From Ghiorsea sp. (GTDB lineage Bacteria > Pseudomonadota > Zetaproteobacteria > Mariprofundales > Mariprofundaceae): a DNA stretch of 7,306 bases. Shown here in pieces: positions 1 through 6,531 of this stretch. The notes beneath the pieces are model-generated. The model was given only the letters and a program-made list of their open reading frames with translations, was not told the origin of the DNA and ran no database searches. The stretch's first letter is position 1, and each line of letters starts with the position of its first letter. A program made the position numbers and the translations under genes. The DNA lies in NCBI GenBank assembly GCA_027053695.1, contig JALUHL010000209.1:1-7306 (forward strand). Reading direction: 5' to 3'.

Positions 1-222
1 GATATGGGCGTATCTGAGGAAGTTGAGGCAGCCATTATGGATGCACTCACCGATTTGCAAAATATCGACCGCGTTAGCCAACGCTTAAATAATGTGAAGT
101 CATGCTTGGATGAATGGGCTAGTGCGCTACCCGATGCAAGCGAAGCCGTGCTTTGGGAAGAAGAGGTGTCTAAGCGTTATGTGATGGAAGAAGAACGAGT
201 GGTATTAAGAGGTGAATTATGA
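1..222 (+). CDS. 3' end of a helical chemotaxis-associated protein, possibly CheZ-like (partial)
   Basis: The frame is open from the first base, so this is the C-terminal 73 codons of a gene that begins upstream. An ATG at position 4 exists, but nothing shows that it is the real start. The peptide is acidic, predicted helical and has no membrane segment. Residues encoded at 55-99 read LQNIDRVSQRLNNV, with Asp (67-69) and Gln (79-81) spaced D-x-x-x-Q. This is the spacing of the catalytic Asp and Gln in the CheY phosphatase CheZ. The tail is Glu-rich (WEEEVSKRYVMEEERVV), and I do not see the CheY-binding C-terminal peptide typical of enterobacterial CheZ. The stop overlaps the cheY start as ATGA, indicating translational coupling with cheY. 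A role on phospho-CheY is inferred from motif and position; the family cannot be fixed from this fragment. Confidence 0.65.
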   Translation, partial: DMGVSEEVEAAIMDALTDLQNIDRVSQRLNNVKSCLDEWASALPDASEAVLWEEEVSKRYVMEEERVVLRGEL

Positions 223-593
223 GTGGTCCGCGTATATTGATTGTTGAAGATTCAACCATGGTGCGCATCACCGTGAAGCGAACATTATTATCTGTGGATT
301 TTGGTGTGGAAGAAGCCAAAGACGGGCAAGAAGGTTTGGATAAAGCCATACAATCTGACCCACCCTTTGATTTGATTCTCACCGATTTGAACATGCCCAA
401 TATGGATGGGCTAACCATGATTCAAAAGCTTAGAGAGACCCAAGCTTATGCGGAAACCCCGATTGTTATGCTCACCACAGAATCAGGTGAAGATAAAAAA
501 TCCATTGGGCACAACTCGGGTATTTCAGCATGGCTTGTTAAACCCTTTGAGCCAGATGCTTTGATTGAAACCGTAGGCGGCATGTTGTTTTAA
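219..593 (+). CDS. cheY: CheY-family single-domain response regulator
   Basis: This 124-residue protein is a single receiver domain of normal CheY length with no output domain. It would take phosphate from the CheA histidine and act as a diffusible output, probably at the flagellar motor or a pilus motor. Visible active-site residues are the acidic pair E10-D11, phospho-acceptor D56 (in DLILTDLNMP), T86 (MLTTES) and K108 (LVKPF). The switch aromatic next to the lysine is W105, where E. coli CheY has Tyr106. The segment before it (KKSIGHNSGISAW) matches the usual region with a somewhat unusual sequence. An AGAGG Shine-Dalgarno at 208-212 sits 6 bases before the ATG, which overlaps the upstream stop as ATGA. 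The domain call is secure; the downstream target is not visible. Several CheY-like paralogues may exist elsewhere. Confidence 0.93.
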   Translation: MSGPRILIVEDSTMVRITVKRTLLSVDFGVEEAKDGQEGLDKAIQSDPPFDLILTDLNMPNMDGLTMIQKLRETQAYAETPIVMLTTESGEDKKSIGHNSGISAWLVKPFEPDALIETVGGMLF

Positions 594-620
594 TAAGCTT
601 TTGCAGATAAGGAGTAAGGT

Positions 621-3608
621 ATGGATGAAGAATTATTAGGCGAATTTTTAACCGAAAGTAATGAGAATCTTGCTGCCATAGAGCAGCAGCTGATGGATTT
701 GGAAGCCAATCCAGATGATGAAGAGCTTTTAGGCTCGATTTTTAGAACTATTCATACGGTGAAAGGAAGCTGCGGTTTTTTAAACCTCCATTACCTTGAA
801 AAAGTGGCGCACGCAGGCGAAAACTTGCTTAGCCGCATTCGGGCTCTGAAATATCAAGTCAATGAAGATATTGTATCTTTGCTCTTGGAATGTGCAGATG
901 CGATTACCCAGTTGCTAGAAGGATTAGAAGAAACAGGCAAAGAGCCTGAACTTGACCATAGTGATTTGATTGCTCGGCTTAAAGCTTGTGAGCAACAAGT
1001 GGCGGGTGCAGATGCTGGGGAATCTGCTGCGAAAACTTCAGATAAAGTGGATTCAGACGATGCGGGTGCAGCGCAAGCAAGTATCACATGGCTGGATGAT
1101 ATGGATGCATCCATCATTGAAGCTTTACAGGGCGAAAGGCTGATTACGGCTGCGGATGTGATTGCCGCAGGCTTTGCGAGACTTAAAGATATTCAGCCTT
1201 TGACATCATCCGATGCGTTAAAAATTTTGGGCATTGCCCGTTCTGCTGCGCAGACAGAAGAGCAAGGTGAACAAGTGATACCCACCCAAGCAGAAGAAGC
1301 GCCTCATGGCGAAGAAGCTGTGGTTGAAGCGCCCGTTGAGGTTAAACCCTCTGTCGCGAAAGAAACTACCGCTCAGCAAAAGAGCAAACCTCAAAAGGAT
1401 TCTCAAACGAAAGCGCCACAGAAGGCACAAACTAAAGCCAAAAAGCCTCAGAGCAATGCCAGCATTCGTGTGGATATTGAATTGCTGGATGAATTGATGA
1501 ATCAAGTGGGCGAGCTTGTGTTGACGCGCAACAGCCTAGTGCAAATGGTGCGTGCATCAGGCTCTATGGATTTGATGCGTGTAGGTAGAGATGTGGATCA
1601 AATTACTGAGCAGTTACAAGATCAACTGCTGCGCACGCGTATGCAGCCTATTCAGACGATTTGGAGCAGTGTGCCGCGTATTGTTCGTGATATTGGCAAG
1701 CAGCTGGATAAAAAAATTAAAGTGGTGATGCAGGGCGAAGATACCGAGTTGGATAGAACCATTCTCAATGCCTTAAAAGACCCGCTAACCCATATCATTC
1801 GCAACAGTTGTGACCATGGCATTGAAATGCCCAGTGTGCGGGCTGAAAATCAAAAGCAAGAGCAGGGCATCTTAACCCTTTCAGCCGTCCAAGAGTCAGG
1901 CTTTATTTTGATTACCATTCATGATGATGGTGGCGGTATTGATGCTGAAAGAATTAAGGAAAAAGCGGTGAAGATGGGGGTGTTGTCTGAGGAGCAGGCG
2001 GCGACGATTTCCAAAAAAGCGGCATTGCAACTGATTTTCCATGCAGGTTTATCCACGGCTGAAAAGGTGACCAATTTTTCTGGGCGCGGTGTGGGTATGG
2101 ATGTGGTGCGCACGGAAATTGAGCGCGTGGGTGGCAGTGTGGATATTGATAGCACGGTCGGTGAAGGCACGACCCTGCGTATTCGGATTCCGCTGACATT
2201 AGCCATTATTTCTGCCATGGTGATTGGCTGCGAAGGGCAACGCTTTGCCATTCCGCAAATGAGTGTGCAGGAGCTTTTAAGTACGCCAGAAGATTCAGAT
2301 GATTGGCGCTTGATTGCAGGCCAACCTTTTTATCGGCTTAGAGGCAAGCTTTTGCCAGTGATGCGCTTAAAACAAGCCTTGGATTTATCTGAAGATGATA
2401 CTTTGCATGGCTCGATTGTGGTGGTGGATATGGGCGACCGCACCTTTGGTATTTTAACCGACCAAATTTATGGTGCAGAAGAAATTGTGGTCAAACCTTT
2501 GGGTATTCATTTCCAACATCTTAATTTTTATGGCGGCTGTAGCATTTTAGGGGATGGCACAGTGATTCCGATATTTGATTGCAATGGATTGGCTTCCATG
2601 ATTCAAATTTCTTCGGATGTGGATGCCATGCAGCAGCTTCAAGAGGATGCGGAAGTAGGCGAAGTGGATAAACAGCAGCATAGCCTATTGTTTAATCAAG
2701 CAGGTATGCGTTATGCCATTCCTATGACCTTGGTGGAGCGATTGGAATATCTTAAGCCTGATGCCATTGAGAAAACAGCCACGGGAGAAATTCTGCAATA
2801 CAGAGGCGAAGTGATTACGGTGCTACGCTGGTCGGACTTGCTTGGTGAGCCGCAGGCGAGCAAAGAAGCGGATGAAGAAATCTATTGTTTGATTCTTTCA
2901 GATGGAGACCCTAACAGTGGCAAACGCATGTGTTTGCAAGTGGATGATGTGGAAGATATTTTAGAAGTGCCTATGGATATTAAAAAGGCATCGGATAACC
3001 CCTTATTCCTTGGCACAACTGTGATTCAAGAGATTGCTACGGAAGTGGTCAATGTGTTTGAAGTGGTGCAGCGGGCTGACCCTGATTGGTTTGCCCACCA
3101 AGCTGGCAATGCATCCATGAAGGTATTGTTTGTTGAAGATGCTCAGTTTTTCCGTCAACTGGTGATTCCTGTGTTGGAATCTATGAAGTTTGAGATTCGT
3201 ATTGCAGAAGATGGAGAGCAGGCGAAAAAAGTGTTGGAAACATTTACTCCAGACCTCATCCTGACCGATATTGAAATGCCCAATATCAATGGCATTGAAC
3301 TGGCAACATGGGTGAAAGCGCAACCGCATTTGTACCACTGTATCATTGTTGCCTTAACGGGCAAACAAGATGCGAACTTGGATAGTTTGGGAAGTGATGT
3401 GTTTGCTGATGTGCTTTCTAAGATGGATAGCCAAGCTTTATCTGAAAACATCACCCGAGTGTTAAATGAACATGCAGGACATCACCGTGATTCGGCAGAG
3501 CAGCAAACATCTCAGGTGTTGGCAAAACCGCCGCATCCATCTTCGTATCAGTCCGTACATCATTCTACACGGCAATCAGCACAAGAAAGTGCTCGCAAAG
3601 TAGCTTAG
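621..3608 (+). CDS. cheA: Hybrid chemotaxis histidine kinase CheA (HPt, HhH-like, dimerisation, ATPase, two CheW-like, REC)
   Basis: This 995-residue cytoplasmic kinase (E. coli CheA is about 650) autophosphorylates in receptor-CheW arrays and feeds CheY. HPt, residues 1-125, has phospho-site H45 in FRTIHTVKGS. Residues 156-208 resemble a helix-hairpin-helix repeat and lie where P2 would be; no clear P2 is seen. Residues 210-280 are a low-complexity linker, acidic then Lys/Gln-rich. Dimerisation helices start near 281 (VDIELLDELMNQVGELV). The ATPase domain has the N box (HIIRNSCDHGIE, 390-402), DDGGGID (435-441), SGRGVGMD (487-494) and GEGTT (514-518). CheW-like domain 1 spans about 528-665 and domain 2 about 686-817. 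The receiver, 832-950, has E839-D840, phospho-Asp D883, T913 and K934, the last followed by Met rather than Pro. Residues 951-995 form a His/Ser/Gln-rich tail. AAGGAG at 609-614 supports the start. The receiver may be a phosphate sink or feedback site (inference). Confidence 0.95.
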   Translation: MDEELLGEFLTESNENLAAIEQQLMDLEANPDDEELLGSIFRTIHTVKGSCGFLNLHYLEKVAHAGENLLSRIRALKYQVNEDIVSLLLECADAITQLLEGLEETGKEPELDHSDLIARLKACEQQVAGADAGESAAKTSDKVDSDDAGAAQASITWLDDMDASIIEALQGERLITAADVIAAGFARLKDIQPLTSSDALKILGIARSAAQTEEQGEQVIPTQAEEAPHGEEAVVEAPVEVKPSVAKETTAQQKSKPQKDSQTKAPQKAQTKAKKPQSNASIRVDIELLDELMNQVGELVLTRNSLVQMVRASGSMDLMRVGRDVDQITEQLQDQLLRTRMQPIQTIWSSVPRIVRDIGKQLDKKIKVVMQGEDTELDRTILNALKDPLTHIIRNSCDHGIEMPSVRAENQKQEQGILTLSAVQESGFILITIHDDGGGIDAERIKEKAVKMGVLSEEQAATISKKAALQLIFHAGLSTAEKVTNFSGRGVGMDVVRTEIERVGGSVDIDSTVGEGTTLRIRIPLTLAIISAMVIGCEGQRFAIPQMSVQELLSTPEDSDDWRLIAGQPFYRLRGKLLPVMRLKQALDLSEDDTLHGSIVVVDMGDRTFGILTDQIYGAEEIVVKPLGIHFQHLNFYGGCSILGDGTVIPIFDCNGLASMIQISSDVDAMQQLQEDAEVGEVDKQQHSLLFNQAGMRYAIPMTLVERLEYLKPDAIEKTATGEILQYRGEVITVLRWSDLLGEPQASKEADEEIYCLILSDGDPNSGKRMCLQVDDVEDILEVPMDIKKASDNPLFLGTTVIQEIATEVVNVFEVVQRADPDWFAHQAGNASMKVLFVEDAQFFRQLVIPVLESMKFEIRIAEDGEQAKKVLETFTPDLILTDIEMPNINGIELATWVKAQPHLYHCIIVALTGKQDANLDSLGSDVFADVLSKMDSQALSENITRVLNEHAGHHRDSAEQQTSQVLAKPPHPSSYQSVHHSTRQSAQESARKVA
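1086..1250 (+). other. Helix-hairpin-helix-like segment inside the CheA linker
   Basis: CheA residues 156-210 show the pattern of a SAM-like or HhH repeat as found in NusA C-terminal repeats: a first helix (IIEALQGERLIT), a short turn into a second helix (AADVIAAGF), then LKDIQPLTSSDALKILGIAR. Family repeats of this type follow 'eaL...gI.T..dva......L..i.gls...A..i...AR'. The match is by eye, so the fold call is tentative. It lies between HPt and dimerisation domains, the slot of the CheY/CheB-docking P2 domain. Confidence 0.4.
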
Positions 3609-3617
3609 GAGAAGCAT

Positions 3618-4127
3618 ATGGCAGAAAGCGCAATATCGGCAACAAAAGAAAAGAAACATTCTACAGAGCTGCTGACTTGCCGCGTTGGCGAGCAATGGAT
3701 TGGTTTTCGCGTGCAGCAGGTGCGAGAAGTGGTCAAGCAGCAACCGAGAACCCATATGCCCAAAGCACCAGATGCGGTAGCAGGGTTGATTAACCTCAGA
3801 GGGCGCGTGATTACAGAGCTTGAGGTACGCAAGGTGATTGGTTTATCGGCTAGAGATGAGGGCAAACCTTTTCATGTTGCCATTGTAGAGACTTTAGGCG
3901 GTGAAGATTTTGGCTTGATTGTGGATGATGTAGGTGGGGTCATTGTATTGGATGAGCAGGCTTTTGAATCTACGCCGCAATCCTTGGATTCGGCTTGGCG
4001 GCAGGTGAGCGATGGGGTGTTAAAGCAAGAGGATAGGGTGATGGTTTTGGTGAATGTGGATAGATTTGTTGGTTTAACTGTACCCAGCTTGGGTGGCGTG
4101 GATACAGCAGATGTGACGGTGCATTGA
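3618..4127 (+). CDS. cheW: Chemotaxis coupling protein CheW
   Basis: This 169-residue single CheW-domain protein is close to the usual family length (about 165). It bridges chemoreceptors and the CheW-like (P5) part of CheA and sets array assembly and kinase control in the cytoplasm. Diagnostic sequence is the AGLINLRGRVITELEVR stretch (residues 55-71), equivalent to the family's 'GliNLRGkivpviDlr', with the conserved Arg at R61. It is followed by FGLIVDDVGGVI (98-109), matching the family's 'VDeV..V' segment. The N-terminal 15 residues are polar and probably disordered. AGGAG at 3607-3611 overlaps the cheA stop codon and is 6 bases before the ATG, so translation is probably coupled to cheA. 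CheA already carries two CheW-like domains, so this is a third one in the operon. Confidence in the family is high. Confidence 0.93.
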   Translation: MAESAISATKEKKHSTELLTCRVGEQWIGFRVQQVREVVKQQPRTHMPKAPDAVAGLINLRGRVITELEVRKVIGLSARDEGKPFHVAIVETLGGEDFGLIVDDVGGVIVLDEQAFESTPQSLDSAWRQVSDGVLKQEDRVMVLVNVDRFVGLTVPSLGGVDTADVTVH

Positions 4128-4128
4128 T

Positions 4129-4740
4129 ATGGCGAGCGCACAGATGAAATGTAAAAACTGCCCTGATTTGATTGCGATAGGTTCAAGTACAGGAGGCCCT
4201 GATGCCTTAGCCACTATTTTTAAAGCGTTACCTAAGCATTTCCCCATCCCTATTGTGGTTACACAACATATGCCCAAGCTGTTTCTTGAAAAGCTTGCCA
4301 CGCGCATTGCAGGCATCAGCCCATTAACATGTTCAGTGGCCAAAGATGGCGAAACCTTAAAAGCAGGGCATATCTACTTTGCGCCGGGTGACATTCATAT
4401 GAAAATTGTTGGTTTTGGCTCACGTTTGCGTGTGAAGTTGGAAGAAGGGGCAAGGGTGAACCATTGTATTCCTTCGGTGGATGTATTGTTTGCATCCTTG
4501 GCTGAACTCGCGCCCAAAACCAGTGCCTTGGGTGTGGTGATTACAGGTATGGGTGATGATGGGGCTAAAGGAGCCAAGCTTTTAGCCGATAAAGATAACT
4601 TAGTCTTGGTGCAAGATGAGGCCACAAGCACAGTTTGGGGCATGGCAGGTGCAACGGTACGTTTGGGTGCTGCTGATGAAGAGCTACCTTTAGATGCCAT
4701 TGCCCGCCGATTGATGAGATATACGGAGTGTCGAGCATGA
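4129..4740 (+). CDS. cheB: Receiver-less CheB: chemoreceptor glutamate methylesterase
   Basis: This protein hydrolyses receptor glutamyl methyl esters (and in many bacteria deamidates receptor Gln) during adaptation. It is 203 residues, only the catalytic half of a normal CheB of about 350. The family's Ser-His-Asp triad is present: S20 in IGSSTGG, H47 in VTQHMP and D144 in TGMGDDGA. PSVDVLF (115-121) and GMAGATVRLGA (171-181) are also typical. The N-terminal receiver and linker that restrain classical CheB are absent. There is no room for them, because the ATG lies 1 bp after the cheW stop (4125-4127) with no clear Shine-Dalgarno, suggesting translation coupled to cheW. A C-x-x-C pair (C8, C11) precedes the catalytic domain; its meaning is unknown. 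The gene overlaps cheR by 4 bp. Esterase identity is firm. Independence from phosphorylation by CheA is inferred from the missing domain. Confidence 0.93.
   Translation: MASAQMKCKNCPDLIAIGSSTGGPDALATIFKALPKHFPIPIVVTQHMPKLFLEKLATRIAGISPLTCSVAKDGETLKAGHIYFAPGDIHMKIVGFGSRLRVKLEEGARVNHCIPSVDVLFASLAELAPKTSALGVVITGMGDDGAKGAKLLADKDNLVLVQDEATSTVWGMAGATVRLGAADEELPLDAIARRLMRYTECRA
4724..4727 (+). promoter_or_regulatory. Shine-Dalgarno that decides the cheR start
   Basis: GGAG ends 9 bases before the ATG at 4737. A GTG at 4728 is in frame and would give three more residues, but it directly abuts this site with no spacer, so the ATG at 4737 is preferred. The site lies inside the 3' end of cheB. Confidence 0.7.
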
Positions 4741-5561
4741 GAGAACAAGAGTTTCATTGGTTCAGAGGTTTTTTAGAGAAAAAGAGCGGTATCATTATTA
4801 CACCCGATAAAAAATATTTGATTCAATCGCGGTTGCAGCCATTGCTGCGTTCGCATGCGATTTCAGATTTGAATAAATTGGTGGATTGCGTGAGGCAATC
4901 CGAGAACTCTCCAGTTGCATCGGCTGCCATTGATGCCATGACAACCAATGAAACCCTATTTTTTAGGGATCAATACCCTTACGATGCTTTAAGCGAGATG
5001 ATATTTCCTGAGCTGCTTAAGAAAGGGCGTTCAACGATTAAAGTATGGTCGTGTGCAGCATCCCGTGGGCAAGAAGCCTATTCCATTGCCATGGTTGCCA
5101 ATGAAGTTTTGCCGCAAGGGCAGCATATGGTGAAAATTTTAGGTACAGATTTATCCACAGAAGCCATCGCCTATGCCAAAGCAGGTGTTTACTCTGAGGT
5201 GGAGGTCAAACGCGGCATGCCTGCCAAACGCTTGGAACGTTTTTTCAATTATGATGATAAAGCCAAAGATTGGCGAGTAAGTAGCATATTAAAAGGTATG
5301 GTTGATTTTCAAACTGGCAACTTAACCGATGATGGATTGGTCATGCAGGCAAGGCGGCAAGGGTCATTTGATGTCGTGTTTTTAAGGAATGTCTTGATTT
5401 ATTTCACGGTTGAAGAACGCAAAAAAGTGGTGGATAGAATTGCCAAGACCATGCATAAAGGCGGCTATTTGATTACAGGTGCGGCTGAAATACCATCGGG
5501 CAATGAATCCGAGTGGGAGAATGTACGCTTTCAAGGGAAACGCCTTTGGAAGCTACTTTGA
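4737..5561 (+). CDS. cheR: CheR chemoreceptor glutamate methyltransferase
   Basis: This SAM-dependent enzyme methylates receptor glutamates and opposes CheB in adaptation. It is 274 residues, the usual family length. The N-terminal helical CheR domain (about 1-70) includes MTTNETLFFRD (68-78). The SAM-binding Rossmann domain follows, with motif I VWSCAASRGQEAYSIAM (103-119), where the family commonly has 'a.StGEEpYS'. GTDLS (136-140) holds the acidic residue expected to contact SAM. FLRNVLIYF (215-223) matches the family's 'F.cRNvliYF'. It ends with a glycine-turn and strand GGYLITGAAE (242-251). I chose ATG 4737 over GTG 4728 because GGAG at 4724-4727 is well spaced only for the ATG; this start forms an ATGA overlap with the cheB stop. 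No TPR extension is present. The 3' end overlaps the convergent ftsY stop region by 9 bp. Confidence 0.95.
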   Translation: MREQEFHWFRGFLEKKSGIIITPDKKYLIQSRLQPLLRSHAISDLNKLVDCVRQSENSPVASAAIDAMTTNETLFFRDQYPYDALSEMIFPELLKKGRSTIKVWSCAASRGQEAYSIAMVANEVLPQGQHMVKILGTDLSTEAIAYAKAGVYSEVEVKRGMPAKRLERFFNYDDKAKDWRVSSILKGMVDFQTGNLTDDGLVMQARRQGSFDVVFLRNVLIYFTVEERKKVVDRIAKTMHKGGYLITGAAEIPSGNESEWENVRFQGKRLWKLL

Positions 5562-6449
5562 TTCCTCGTTGCTAGGGGTAGCTGGCAGTAAGCTATCAAT
5601 ATAGTCATCAGGGTTAAACGGCATCAAATCTTCTAAGGTTTCGCCAACACCCACATAACGCACGGGCAACTTAAATTTGTCGCAGAGTTGCAATAAAATA
5701 CCGCCTTTACCAGTGCCATCCAGCTTGGTGACAATCAGTCCCGTGGTATGAATAATTTCACGAAATTTTTCCACTTGAGCCACTGCATTTTGCCCAGTGC
5801 CGCCATCCACCACATGCCATACTTCATGCGGCGCACCATCTAAAGCTTTGCCCATCACCCTATACACTTTGGCAAGCTCATTCATCAGCCCAGTATCGGT
5901 TTGTACGCGCCCCGCCGTATCAATAATAATCACATCATAAGCTTTGGCGATGCCGCGAGAAATGGTATCAAAGGCAACCGATGCAGGGTCTGCACCTTCA
6001 GCTTGCTTCACAATATCTGCGCCTGCTCGCTCCACCCATACTGCCAATTGCTCGACTGCTGCTGCTCTAAAAGTATCTGCAGCACCAATCAATACCTTTT
6101 TGCCTTGGTCGGCATACATATTCGCCAGTTTACCAATGGTGGTGGTTTTTCCTGTGCCATTTACGCCAGCAACCAGCAAGACAAAGGGTTTGGCATCTTG
6201 GATGGGTGTATCATGCTTAAGTGTAGTTTTCATCAGTTGACGTAAGCTTTGTAAAGGTTGGGGTGTTTTCTTGGCTTGCTGGGTCAAGTCCATCGCAAGT
6301 TGCGCGCCGCAATCTGCCATAATCAATGCATCTTCAATATCTTGCCATTCTGCATCACTAAGCTTGTCTTTGTTTTGCCCGGGAAACATCGCAGCAAGCC
6401 CATCACGGCTTTTGCTTAAACCTTTGCTCAAACGCTTGAAAATTGACAT
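5553..6449 (-). CDS. ftsY: Signal recognition particle receptor FtsY
   Basis: FtsY is the SRP GTPase receptor that docks ribosome-SRP complexes at the inner membrane for co-translational insertion of membrane proteins. The 298-residue protein has a basic N-terminal helix (MSIFKRLSKGLSKSRDGL) suited to membrane targeting, a helical N domain (about 30-80), then the G domain. Motifs seen are the P-loop GVNGTGKTTT (95-104), DTFRAAAVEQL (125-135), DTAGR (177-181), TKLDGTGKGG (241-250) and GVGE (267-270). DGGTGQN (215-221) replaces the more usual 'DA.tGQN'. It lacks the long acidic A domain of E. coli FtsY (497 residues), like many short bacterial FtsYs. ATG 6449 is preferred over in-frame ATGs at 6503 and 6476 because AGGGG lies 7 bases upstream and the product then begins with the typical MSIF-type helix. 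It is divergent from the HAD gene and convergent with cheR. Confidence 0.96.
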   Translation of the reverse strand: MSIFKRLSKGLSKSRDGLAAMFPGQNKDKLSDAEWQDIEDALIMADCGAQLAMDLTQQAKKTPQPLQSLRQLMKTTLKHDTPIQDAKPFVLLVAGVNGTGKTTTIGKLANMYADQGKKVLIGAADTFRAAAVEQLAVWVERAGADIVKQAEGADPASVAFDTISRGIAKAYDVIIIDTAGRVQTDTGLMNELAKVYRVMGKALDGAPHEVWHVVDGGTGQNAVAQVEKFREIIHTTGLIVTKLDGTGKGGILLQLCDKFKLPVRYVGVGETLEDLMPFNPDDYIDSLLPATPSNEESK

Positions 6450-6531
6450 GCTTATACCCCTAAATTCAAAGCGCATGATTGTGATTTGAAGTATATTTTG
6501 CAAGCTTGATGATAAAGTTTAGTTTGTTGCC
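6450..6531. promoter_or_regulatory. Divergent intergenic region between ftsY and the HAD gene
   Basis: These 82 AT-rich bases must hold the start signals for both divergent genes unless transcripts enter from elsewhere. For ftsY on the minus strand, TATACT (6495-6490) is a good -10 hexamer but has no convincing -35 upstream. An alternative is TTGCAA (6503-6498), then 17 bases, then AATCAT. For the HAD gene, TATATT (6492-6497) is a -10-like hexamer, also without a clear -35. A CAAGCTTG palindrome sits at 6501-6508. The region's role is inferred from gene orientation; the individual hexamers are weak candidates only. Confidence 0.4.
6457..6461 (-). promoter_or_regulatory. Shine-Dalgarno that decides the ftsY start
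   Basis: Read on the minus strand, TTTAGGGGTATAAGC precedes the ATG at 6449, placing AGGGG 7 bases upstream. The in-frame ATGs farther upstream (6476 and 6503) have no comparable site, so the shorter protein is the better call. Confidence 0.7.

Noticed and set aside
1306..1497. Lys/Arg/Leu-rich 63-residue reading frame on the plus strand within cheA
   Set aside because: It is an out-of-frame shadow of the Lys/Gln-rich CheA linker, fully nested in a confident gene, with no ribosome binding site.
1919..2251. 110-residue minus-strand reading frame opposite the CheA ATPase domain
   Set aside because: It is antisense to the most conserved CheA motifs and has no recognisable family; it is a by-product of the codon use on the plus strand.
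392..3299. Apparent repeat between cheY and the cheA receiver (both encode 'DLILTD.xMPN' with an identical 11-base ATGCCCAATAT)
   Set aside because: It matches the conserved phosphorylation-site loop of receiver domains and does not extend beyond it, so it reflects family conservation rather than a recent duplication.
4728..4736. GTG start for cheR giving three extra residues
   Set aside because: The only Shine-Dalgarno (4724-4727) directly touches the GTG, while its spacing to ATG 4737 is normal.
4395..4757. 120-residue minus-strand reading frame opposite cheB
   Set aside because: It is Ser/Ala/Pro-rich translation antisense to a confident cheB with its catalytic residues, so it is a shadow.
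5551..5595. Possible bidirectional terminator between cheR and ftsY
   Set aside because: The 5-6 bp stems share one arm, one has a 21-base loop, and there is no T tract on either strand; they also lie within coding sequence.
5901..6245. Plus-strand reading frames opposite ftsY
   Set aside because: They are antisense to the GTPase motifs of FtsY, Cys/Ser-rich without a family, and lack start signals.
6443..6471. Perfect TTGACA hexamer at 6443-6448 as a -35 element for the HAD gene
   Set aside because: It overlaps the ftsY start codon and no -10-like hexamer lies at 16-18 bases (the sequence there is TCAAAG).
6450..6503. Longer FtsY starting at 6503 or 6476
   Set aside because: There is no ribosome binding site for either start, and the extra residues do not resemble an FtsY A domain. 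The AGGGG before 6449 supports the short form.
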